Part shown: one piece after another, positions 1-5,899 of the stretch | Layout: every line of letters starts with the position of its first letter | Position numbering within the stretch: position 1 is the first letter of the stretch | Made by a program: the position numbers and the translations under genes | Assembly: GCA_022709995.1 (NCBI GenBank) | Contig: JAKLHU010000026.1 | Span: forward strand, 1 to 11,124 | Origin: Verrucomicrobiota bacterium | GTDB taxonomy: Bacteria; Verrucomicrobiota; Lentisphaeria; Oligosphaerales; Oligosphaeraceae | DNA: 11,124 nt | Direction of reading: 5' to 3' | Notes under the pieces: generated by a model | Told to the model about the DNA's origin: nothing | The model's input: only the letters and a program-made list of their open reading frames with translations | The model's database searches: none

Positions 1-18
1 GAACTGCCGAGCCTGTGA
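1..18 (+). CDS. possible 3' end of an upstream gene (five codons plus stop)
   Basis: Reading frame 1 is open from the window edge through GAA CTG CCG AGC CTG and stops at TGA (16-18). If it is a gene, it ends 35 bases before the ATG at 54, a spacing typical of genes in one operon. Five residues (ELPSL) are far too few to identify a product, and an open frame this short can occur by chance. It is listed because it supports a gene start at 54 rather than at GTG 15, which would overlap this stop. Confidence 0.25.
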   Translation, partial: ELPSL

Positions 19-26
19 TGATACCG

Positions 27-43
27 CCGAAGCCTTCGGAAGG
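27..43 (+). promoter_or_regulatory. Shine-Dalgarno site deciding the first gene's start, with small overlapping hairpin
   Basis: GGAAGG at 38-43 lies 10 bases before ATG 54 and is the only good ribosome-binding sequence near the start of the first gene, so it favours ATG 54 over GTG 15 or ATG 18. The bases just before it form a small inverted repeat, CCGAA (27-31), loop GCC, TTCGG (35-39), whose 3' arm covers the first two bases of the site. The hairpin is short and may be chance. No regulatory role can be claimed. Confidence 0.5.
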
Positions 44-53
44 TAAGAGACAA

Positions 54-1322
54 ATGGGATCGTCGATGCGACGGGTTGCCCGCCGGATTCTCCGCTCAGT
101 TGCACGCGTCCTGGACGGCCATGCCGAACTCTTCAATATCCCGGCCGAAATGGAAGTCGTCGCCATCTGCGACATCGTCGACGCCAAAATCGAAAAGACC
201 CTCGGCCTGTTTGACAAGCGCGGCCGGCAGCGGCCGGCGGTGTTTCGCGACTATCGCGAGATGCTGAAGATGCCGGCGATCGACGCCGTCCTGGTCGCCA
301 CCTCCTGGAATTCACACCTGGCGATCGCGTGCAACGTGATGCGGGCCGGCAAATACGTCGCCATCGAAGTCGGCGGCGCGTCCTCGGTCGAGGAACTGTG
401 GCAGCTGGTGCACGCTTCCGAGGCCACCGGCGTCTCCTGCATGATGCTCGAGAACTGCTGCTACGGCCGCAACGAGCTGATGATCCTCAACATGGTCCGC
501 CAGGGACTGTTCGGCGAACTGATCCATTGCGCCTGCGGCTACGAGCATGACATGCTCCGCATGGCCAAGGAATACACCGAGGGCATCGAACGGGCCATCC
601 ACAACCGCTACCGCAACTGCGACCTCTATCCGACCCACCAGCTGGGACCGACCGCCAAAATCCTGCGCATCAACCGCGGCAACCGCTTCCTGTCCCTGAC
701 CTCGACGGCATCCAAGGCCCGCGGCCTGACCAACAAAGCGGAGGAACTGGGCCTGAAGGATGAAAACGGCAACCGCCTCGTCTTCAATGAAGGCGACGTG
801 ATCACTACCGTCATCAAGTGCGCCGGCGGCGAAACCATCACCGCCACCCACGCCGTCACCCTGCCCCGCCCCTATTCCCGCGACAGCCGCGTGCAGGGAA
901 CCAAAGGCATCTGGCTGGAAGACACCAACGGCATCTTCATCGAAGGCCTCAGCCCCACCATCACGAAAATCGACGTCGCCGGCAACCCCTACACCGTCCA
1001 CCAATGGTCGCCAGTCGATGAATTCCACGAAAAATACGACCATCCGCTCTGGAAACGCTTCAAGAAAAACGACAATGAAGCGCACGGCGGCATGGATTCG
1101 CTGATGCTGCGCGCCTTGGCGGAAGCGGTCCGCACCCACACGCCACCGCCGATCGACGTGTACGACTGCGCGGCCTGGATGAGCCTGACCTGCCTGTCCG
1201 AGCAGTCCATCGCCCTCGGCAGCATGCCGGTCGCCTTCCCCGACTTCACCAACGGCAAATGGATCAACCGCGGCCTGGAACGCCCCTCCCGCTGGTCCCT
1301 GAACGAGGTCTTCGACATCTGA
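54..1322 (+). CDS. Gfo/Idh/MocA-family protein, GH109-like (alpha-N-acetylgalactosaminidase type), damaged N-terminus
   Basis: This 422-residue protein resembles the GH109 branch of the Gfo/Idh/MocA oxidoreductase fold, which cleaves glycosidic bonds using a tightly bound NAD+. Numbering from ATG 54, visible family marks are EVVAICDIV-type strand 2 (about 34-42), DAVLVAT (77-83), MLENCCYGR (131-139), YPTH followed by LGP (192-199; GH109 enzymes use this Tyr and His), PRPYSR (271-276), HGGMD (344-348) and FPDFT (395-399). The EKP lysine of true dehydrogenases is replaced: AIEVGG at 103-108. That favours GH109-like hydrolase over dehydrogenase, though substrate is unknown. No signal peptide is seen, so it is probably cytoplasmic, unlike many Tat-exported GH109 proteins. 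The glycine-rich NAD loop expected at residues 2-10 is missing in this frame: adding three single G bases within 15 bases restores MGIVGCGRVARRIL. A GTG at 15 would add 13 residues but has no ribosome site. It precedes the secreted glycosidase by 96 bases, suggesting joint expression. Confidence 0.8.
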   Translation: MGSSMRRVARRILRSVARVLDGHAELFNIPAEMEVVAICDIVDAKIEKTLGLFDKRGRQRPAVFRDYREMLKMPAIDAVLVATSWNSHLAIACNVMRAGKYVAIEVGGASSVEELWQLVHASEATGVSCMMLENCCYGRNELMILNMVRQGLFGELIHCACGYEHDMLRMAKEYTEGIERAIHNRYRNCDLYPTHQLGPTAKILRINRGNRFLSLTSTASKARGLTNKAEELGLKDENGNRLVFNEGDVITTVIKCAGGETITATHAVTLPRPYSRDSRVQGTKGIWLEDTNGIFIEGLSPTITKIDVAGNPYTVHQWSPVDEFHEKYDHPLWKRFKKNDNEAHGGMDSLMLRALAEAVRTHTPPPIDVYDCAAWMSLTCLSEQSIALGSMPVAFPDFTNGKWINRGLERPSRWSLNEVFDI

Positions 1323-1418
1323 GTTGAAGCCGCCCCCGGCCCGGCCCGCGCCCGACTTCTCCACGGCGCCCCGGAATCTTCATCCCACCAGCACGACACG
1401 TCCGCGAAAGGCCGCACC
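1323..1418 (+). other. 96-base gap between the GH109-like and secreted hydrolase genes
   Basis: The gap begins with a run of C and G (1329-1352, CCGGC-type low complexity) and ends with the ribosome site GAAAGG. I see no terminator hairpin with a T-run and no clear promoter, so the two genes may be co-transcribed. Confidence 0.4.
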
Positions 1419-4355
1419 ATGCCCAGAACAACCCCTGCCCGCGCCGTCCTGACCGTTTGTCTTTGCGCCACCCTGCTTTCCCTCGCCCAGGCCCAGGAAA
1501 AGCCGCTCCCCGCCAATCTGCTCGCCAATCCGGCCTTTGCCGCCGACGGCGACCAATTGCCCAAGGGCTGGAACCGGAACAACGTCGGCGCCGGCCAGCG
1601 CATCCCGGCGCCGGCAGGGACCCAGGCCGAATACGCCCTCGAACTGACCAACGACAACGACAGCATCGCCTACTTCATCCAGCATGGCCTGAAGCTGCTG
1701 CCCAATCACGATTACGTGCTGAAAACGAAATTCCGCGGCGAGCCCAAGACCGTCTTCCAGATATACATGGAATGCAGCGGGCCTTGGAAGACCTTCTCCG
1801 CCACCCCCGCGACTTGCACCGGCGAATGGCAGGACATGGAGCTGCGGGCCAATTTCCCCGAAGTCAAGAACCTGCCGTATGCCGTGTTCCGCCTCAAGGG
1901 CGCCGGCCGCGTCTGCTTCACCGAGCCAGTCCTGTATCTCGACCTGTCCCGCTTCCGCAACGGCGACTTCGAACTCGGCGAGGTGCGCTGGGACATCGAG
2001 CACGGCGCCGTCGTCGCCACCGAGGGCGCTCATGGCAAGGTGCTCGAACTGACCCATCTCGCCGGCCCCGCCAAGGCCGCCCAGACCGGCATCACCGTCA
2101 AGGCCAACCAGCTCTACCGGCTGACCTACGACGTCAGCGGCGGACTCGACAAAAACTACACCGACTCCCAGGGCGCGACCTGGTTCCGGATCGCCCCCCA
2201 GCTCCAGGGCCAGCCGGTCGGCGACACCGGCGCCTGGCTCGACTCCTTCTCCGCCTGGCAGACCAAGCGCCTGACCTTCAGCCTGCCGCAGGAAAGCACC
2301 ATCGACATCGTCGGCGAATTGAAAAACCCCGGCACCGTCCGCTTCGACAACATCACCCTGGAAGAATGCACGTCGGAAATCCCGCCCCTGGAAATCTGCC
2401 TCGACCTGCCCTTCGCCTTCGGCAACGCCGCCTTCCCGGAGCACGAAGCGGTCACGACGCTCTCCGGAATCCTGGTTTCCGACCTGCCGGTCAACGTCTA
2501 CCGCCTCGAGCTGGCCGGCCAAAGCGCGGAAGTCAAAAGCAGCGGCCGCATCACCGCCTTCACACTGCCTCGCCCGCTCCCCGTCGGCAAATACCCGCTG
2601 ACCGCGACCGCCCGCGACGCCAACGGCGCCCAGCTCGCCGCCGCCGCCCTCGACTTCCAGGTCTATCCGCCGTCGCCGCATCGCCAGATCACCTTCCGGC
2701 AGGACCGCGTCATGCTCGTCGACGGCAAGCCCTTCTTCCCCCTCGGCTTCTGGAGCGTCCGCGGCGACCTGCCGCTGGCGGAAAAGCTGAAACGCATGGC
2801 CGCCGCCGGCTTCAACGTCGGCAAATGCGGCGCCAACCAGATCGACGCCTTCGCCGAAGCCGGCGTCATGGCCATTCCGTCCGTGCCCAGCAAGTTGCCC
2901 GAATTCAACGACCCGCAGCAGAAAGAACTCTGGCGGAGCCATTTTACGAAAATGCACGAACCGACGATGGCGCACCCCGCCGTCATCGGCTATTTCAACA
3001 TCGACGAGCCGGCCTGGGGCGGCAAACCCTACCAGCCGATCCAGGAAGCCTACCGCTTCATCCGGGAACTCGACCCCTACCGGCCCGTCTTCCTCAACGA
3101 GGCCCCCCGCGGCAAGGTCGAAGACCTCCGCCCCTACGCCCTCGCCAGCGACGCCTACGGCGTGGACATCTATCCCATCCCCAGCCCCAATTCACACTCC
3201 GAACTGCCGGACAAGATGATGACCAGCGTCGGCAAATACACCGACATCTGCGAGGAAGTGACCTGGAACCGCAAACCGATCTGGATGACCCTGCAGGGAT
3301 TTGCCTGGCGGCAATGGAACGAGCCACCCAACAACCAAAACCTCGTTTATCCCAACCACGCCGAAAACCGCTTCATGGCCTACAACGCCATTGTCCACGG
3401 CGCCACCGGGCTGTTCTACTGGGGCTTCAACTGGGGACTCGAAAACTGGGACTTCATCGCCGAACTGGGCCGCACCATCCGCGAACTGAACGACATGTCG
3501 ACGGTCCTGACCTCGCCAACCGTCGCCCCCACCGCCCTCGCCGCCGACAACACGGCCATCGCCATCCTCCACAAAATCCACGATAACAAAAATTTCTACA
3601 TCGTCCAGAATGAAAGCGGCGAACCGTTGACGGCAGCTTTCCGCGGCGCCGCGGCGACGACGTTGCAGGTGCTGACCGAAAACCGCTCCCTGACCGCCGC
3701 CAACGGCACCTTCACCGACGCCTTCGCCCCCTATGACACCCACGTCTACACCGATGCCGACGCCCTGCCCCCGCCACTGCCCCAGCCAGACTGCCGGGGC
3801 CCCGCCGGCCAACGCTTTCAATCCACCAACGACCACCAGGAAGCCTCCTGGATCTGGCACCCCGGCCGCAACCAGACTCCCGGCCATGTGACGCGCTTCA
3901 TCCGCGACTTCGACGTGCCGGCCGGCGCTGAAGTCGAACTGCACGGCACCGCCGACGACCTGTTCCGGGCCTACCTGAATGGCAAACTGGTCCTCGAACA
4001 CAACCGCTTCAACGGCCATGGCGTCATCTCCGTCCGCACGGTGACGGCCTTCATCCGCCCCGGCCGCAACCGCCTCGTCTACCACGCCGCCGACGCCGGC
4101 CAGCCGCCCGCCGGCGCCCTCTTCGCCCTCCGCATCACCGACCAACAAGGCAAAGTCACCAGAATCGTCTCCGACGCCGCGACCATCTGCGCCGAAACAG
4201 CCCCCGACAACTGGCTGGCCGACGACTTCACCCCCGGCCCCGAATGGATCCCCGCCCAAGTCCTCGGCAAGTACGGCTGCGAACCCTGGGGCGCCAACGG
4301 CGAACCGGAAGCCGCCGCCATCGAACTGCTCGGCAAATTCGATTTCCCCAAATAA
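1419..4355 (+). CDS. secreted multi-domain glycoside hydrolase-like protein (CBM-type domains, clan-A-like TIM barrel)
   Basis: This 978-residue protein begins with a signal peptide (hydrophobic core about 9-22, predicted cut after AQA at 25). Two domains of the CBM4/9 jelly-roll type follow, each opening with an N-x-x-F motif (about 31-175 and 179-318), then an Ig-like domain (about 320-415). A TIM barrel spans about 420-710. In it, FNIDEP places Glu530 where clan-A glycosidases carry the acid/base. GVDIYPIP, KPIWMTLQGF and LFYWGFNWG mark later strands. The strand-7 position that normally offers the nucleophile Glu reads TLQGF (Gln626), so the second catalytic residue is unclear; Glu649 in AENRFMAY is one candidate. 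The C-terminal part (about 808-975), with SWIW at 810-813 and YLNGK around Asn854, resembles the galactose-binding N-terminal domain of bacterial rhamnosidases. GAAAGG at 1406-1411 lies 7 bases before the ATG. The substrate cannot be read from sequence. The stop codon touches the mobile element's target duplication. Confidence 0.8.
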   Translation: MPRTTPARAVLTVCLCATLLSLAQAQEKPLPANLLANPAFAADGDQLPKGWNRNNVGAGQRIPAPAGTQAEYALELTNDNDSIAYFIQHGLKLLPNHDYVLKTKFRGEPKTVFQIYMECSGPWKTFSATPATCTGEWQDMELRANFPEVKNLPYAVFRLKGAGRVCFTEPVLYLDLSRFRNGDFELGEVRWDIEHGAVVATEGAHGKVLELTHLAGPAKAAQTGITVKANQLYRLTYDVSGGLDKNYTDSQGATWFRIAPQLQGQPVGDTGAWLDSFSAWQTKRLTFSLPQESTIDIVGELKNPGTVRFDNITLEECTSEIPPLEICLDLPFAFGNAAFPEHEAVTTLSGILVSDLPVNVYRLELAGQSAEVKSSGRITAFTLPRPLPVGKYPLTATARDANGAQLAAAALDFQVYPPSPHRQITFRQDRVMLVDGKPFFPLGFWSVRGDLPLAEKLKRMAAAGFNVGKCGANQIDAFAEAGVMAIPSVPSKLPEFNDPQQKELWRSHFTKMHEPTMAHPAVIGYFNIDEPAWGGKPYQPIQEAYRFIRELDPYRPVFLNEAPRGKVEDLRPYALASDAYGVDIYPIPSPNSHSELPDKMMTSVGKYTDICEEVTWNRKPIWMTLQGFAWRQWNEPPNNQNLVYPNHAENRFMAYNAIVHGATGLFYWGFNWGLENWDFIAELGRTIRELNDMSTVLTSPTVAPTALAADNTAIAILHKIHDNKNFYIVQNESGEPLTAAFRGAAATTLQVLTENRSLTAANGTFTDAFAPYDTHVYTDADALPPPLPQPDCRGPAGQRFQSTNDHQEASWIWHPGRNQTPGHVTRFIRDFDVPAGAEVELHGTADDLFRAYLNGKLVLEHNRFNGHGVISVRTVTAFIRPGRNRLVYHAADAGQPPAGALFALRITDQQGKVTRIVSDAATICAETAPDNWLADDFTPGPEWIPAQVLGKYGCEPWGANGEPEAAAIELLGKFDFPK

Positions 4356-4363
4356 GACCACGC
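4356..4363 (+). repeat. left target-site duplication of the mini-element (GACCACGC)
   Basis: GACCACGC occurs immediately left of the element and again, identically, immediately right of it (4488-4495). Eight bases is the duplication length made by IS66-family transposases. The left copy starts directly after the TAA of the glycosidase gene. Confidence 0.8.
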
Positions 4364-4388
4364 GTAATCGGTCACCCATTGAGAATTG
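4364..4388 (+). repeat. left terminal inverted repeat of the mini-element
   Basis: Twenty-five bases starting GTAATCGG; they match the reverse complement of 4463-4487 at 22 positions, with mismatches at positions 3, 20 and 24. Confidence 0.8.
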
Positions 4389-4412
4389 AGCGATAGAGGA
4401 GTCAACGCTTGA

Positions 4413-4451
4413 GCGCCTCAGGGCCGGAGGCGCCACCTTGGCGCGCCAGGT
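4413..4451. repeat. two inner hairpins of the mini-element
   Basis: GCGCCTC (4413-4419), a 7-base loop and GAGGCGC (4427-4433) form the first stem. The second is ACCT at 4435-4438 pairing with AGGT at 4448-4451 around the self-complementary GGCGCGCC (4440-4447). Neither is followed by a T-run, so they are not classical Rho-independent terminators. Confidence 0.55.
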
Positions 4452-4462
4452 CACTAGGACCG

Positions 4463-4487
4463 CCATTATCAATGGGTGACCGATGAC
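4463..4487 (-). repeat. right terminal inverted repeat of the mini-element
   Basis: Inverted partner of 4364-4388. Its outer 19 bases (4469-4487) match the left end except for one base. The ATG at 4483-4485 lies inside it and is not a genuine gene start. Confidence 0.8.
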
Positions 4488-4495
4488 GACCACGC
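4488..4495 (+). repeat. right target-site duplication of the mini-element (GACCACGC)
   Basis: Second copy of GACCACGC, directly adjacent to the right end of the element and identical to 4356-4363. The perfect identity suggests an insertion that is not very old. Confidence 0.8.
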
Positions 4496-4520
4496 CCGCC
4501 CCGCCAGCCCCGACGACAAG

Positions 4521-4560
4521 AAAAACCATAAAATATGGTTATATTAAATCTTTTACGCAA
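4521..4560 (+). promoter_or_regulatory. manA: AT-rich promoter-like island with a 17-bp dyad upstream of manA
   Basis: Only 8 of these 40 bases are G or C, in an otherwise GC-rich window. It contains a perfect dyad, AACCATA (4524-4530), loop AAA, TATGGTT (4534-4540), directly followed by TATATT (4540-4545), which resembles a sigma-70 -10 box. TAAAAT at 4529-4534 is another -10 candidate. No convincing -35 box lies 16-18 bases upstream of either. A promoter for manA, possibly with an operator on the dyad, is the simplest reading. It would place transcription start about 40 bases before ATG 4594. Confidence 0.4.
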
Positions 4561-4593
4561 AATCCATCCCGCCTTGCCGACGCCCCCGGCCGC

Positions 4594-5802
4594 ATGCACG
4601 ATTTTTCCACATTCATAGCGCTGTCCTGCCCGATTCGCCACTATGCCTGGGGCGAACGCCGGCATGGCGGCGCCGTTCCTCTGATCGCCGATCTGACCGG
4701 GGCGGACGCCCATGACGACACCCCCTGGGCGGAACTGTGGATCGGCGCCCACCCGTCCGCCAGCGCCCTCGCCATCACCCCGGCCGGCGACTTCCCCCTG
4801 CTCGAGTTGGCGGCCGCTTTTCCCGACGACATCATCGGACCCGGCCGCCAGTCGGCCGAACTGCCCTTCCTGCTCAAAATCCTCTGCTGCGAAAAAGCCC
4901 TTTCCCTGCAAAGCCACCCGGACCGCCACCACGCGGCACGCCTGCACGCGGCCCATCCGGAACGCTATCCGGACCCAAACCCCAAACCGGAAATCCTCAT
5001 TGCCCTTTCCCCGTTCCTCGCCATGGTCGGCTTCCGCCCGGCCGCGGCCGCCAGCGCCGACATCCGCCGGCGGACGGCCCTGGCGCCCTGGCACGGCCAA
5101 TGGCCACCATCACCATCCCTCCGACAGCTCGGCGAAACCCTGCTCGCCATCCCGGCGCCGGCCCTCCCCGCCCTGCTCGACGCCCTCGCCGCCGAAATCA
5201 CAGCCGCCCCGGCGCCGACGCCAGCAGACATCCTCGGCGCCGACTTGATGCGCCAACACCCGCATGACCGCGGCGCCCTCTTCGCCTACCTTCTTCATCA
5301 CCTGCTTCTCCAGCCCGGCGAAGCCCTGTACGTGCCGCCCAACACCCCCCATGCCTACCTGCGCGGCCAAGGCATTGAAGGCATGACCAGCTCGGACAAC
5401 GTCATCCGGGCCGGCCTCACCACCAAGCCCATCGACCACACCGCCCTTCTCGAAACGGTCGACTTCACCGCCCGCGAACCCCTGTCCGTACTCCCAAACG
5501 GCGCCCCGCCCGACTACCGCCGCTACCAGCCCCCGACTCCCGATTTCCAAATCCAAATCGACATCGCGACCGACACCACCCTGGACCTCACGCCCCGGCC
5601 GCCGGGGCCAGGCCTGCTCCTGGTCCTGAACGGCGCCGTCGCCCTCGCCGCCCCGGGCCACCCCGAACAACGCGCTTCCCGCGGCAGCGCCTGGCTCTGC
5701 CCGGCCGCTCTCGCCGCCGGCCGCATCCGGCCACTCACCCCCGGCGCCACCATCGTCCTGGCCCGACCGCGCCAAAACACCACGGTTCCCCCCGCAACCT
5801 GA
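4594..5802 (+). CDS. manA: mannose-6-phosphate isomerase, class I (zinc-dependent)
   Basis: The enzyme interconverts mannose-6-phosphate and fructose-6-phosphate in the cytoplasm, feeding mannose into glycolysis or supplying mannose-6-phosphate for GDP-mannose. The 402-residue length fits the class I family (E. coli ManA has 391). Zinc ligands typical of the family are visible: Gln106 and His108 in SLQSHPD, Glu133 in NPKPEI, and His253 in PPNTPHAYL. The signature SSDNVIRAGLTTK carries Arg272, the family's active-site arginine. I chose ATG 4594 because homology begins there (SCPIRHYAWGERRHGG) and because the frame-extending ATG at 4483 lies inside the mobile element's right repeat. The 37 residues that start would add look like translated leader. 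No clear Shine-Dalgarno sequence precedes 4594. With the glycosidase genes upstream, it could act on sugars released from a mannose-containing glycan, but this is inference. Confidence 0.92.
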   Translation: MHDFSTFIALSCPIRHYAWGERRHGGAVPLIADLTGADAHDDTPWAELWIGAHPSASALAITPAGDFPLLELAAAFPDDIIGPGRQSAELPFLLKILCCEKALSLQSHPDRHHAARLHAAHPERYPDPNPKPEILIALSPFLAMVGFRPAAAASADIRRRTALAPWHGQWPPSPSLRQLGETLLAIPAPALPALLDALAAEITAAPAPTPADILGADLMRQHPHDRGALFAYLLHHLLLQPGEALYVPPNTPHAYLRGQGIEGMTSSDNVIRAGLTTKPIDHTALLETVDFTAREPLSVLPNGAPPDYRRYQPPTPDFQIQIDIATDTTLDLTPRPPGPGLLLVLNGAVALAAPGHPEQRASRGSAWLCPAALAAGRIRPLTPGATIVLARPRQNTTVPPAT

Positions 5803-5899
5803 CGCCATCCACACTACCGCCCATACCTTGCCATATCACCATCAACAACCGCTCAACTTCCTCTCCCCACACTACTTCCACCACCCCAGGCATCTCCAC
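5803..5899 (+). promoter_or_regulatory. G-poor, C-rich leader of the S1-domain gene
   Basis: These 97 bases between manA and the S1-domain gene contain 49 C, 24 A, 18 T and only 6 G. With so little G on the transcript it can scarcely fold. No real Shine-Dalgarno sequence is present; the nearest purines are AGG at 5888-5890. Unstructured leaders without a Shine-Dalgarno sequence are typical of mRNAs that depend on ribosomal protein S1, and S1 genes elsewhere are autoregulated through their leaders. Such control here is a hypothesis. Confidence 0.35.

Larger units (their letters stand above)
4364..4487. mobile_element. 124-bp MITE-like non-autonomous element, IS66-type ends
   Basis: The element has terminal inverted repeats at 4364-4388 and 4463-4487. 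The outer 19 bases, GTAATCGGTCACCCATTGA against the complement of the right end, differ only at position 3; over 25 bases 22 match. It is bounded by identical 8-bp direct repeats. Ends beginning GTAA and 8-bp duplications are known hallmarks of the IS66 family, so an IS66 transposase acting in trans is the likely mover (inference). The 74 bases between the 25-bp repeats have no coding potential but hold two dyads: GCGCCTC (4413-4419) pairing with GAGGCGC (4427-4433), and an almost perfect palindrome around GGCGCGCC (4435-4451). Unlike the flanks, the top strand of its left half is rich in G. It sits between the glycosidase stop and manA, and its folding could also affect readthrough. Its right repeat supplies an ATG (4483) that makes a spurious extended manA start. 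Confidence 0.8.

Noticed and set aside
312..1364. Long minus-strand open frame (350 codons) opposite the GH109-like gene
   Set aside because: It mirrors third-position C bias on the coding strand and gives an Ala/Gly/Val/Asp-rich protein without family motifs, while the + strand has clear conserved residues.
1380..2975. Minus-strand open frame of 531 codons opposite the secreted hydrolase
   Set aside because: Composition is typical of an antisense shadow in GC-rich DNA; no motifs, and the opposite strand is strongly supported.
1457..3586. 709-codon open frame in another + frame inside the hydrolase gene
   Set aside because: Extremely Arg/Pro-rich shadow; the overlapping frame has a signal peptide and recognisable domains.
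4413..4451. Terminator or riboswitch between the hydrolase and manA
   Set aside because: The hairpins lack a following T-run, and terminal inverted repeats plus target duplication explain the whole structure as a mobile element.
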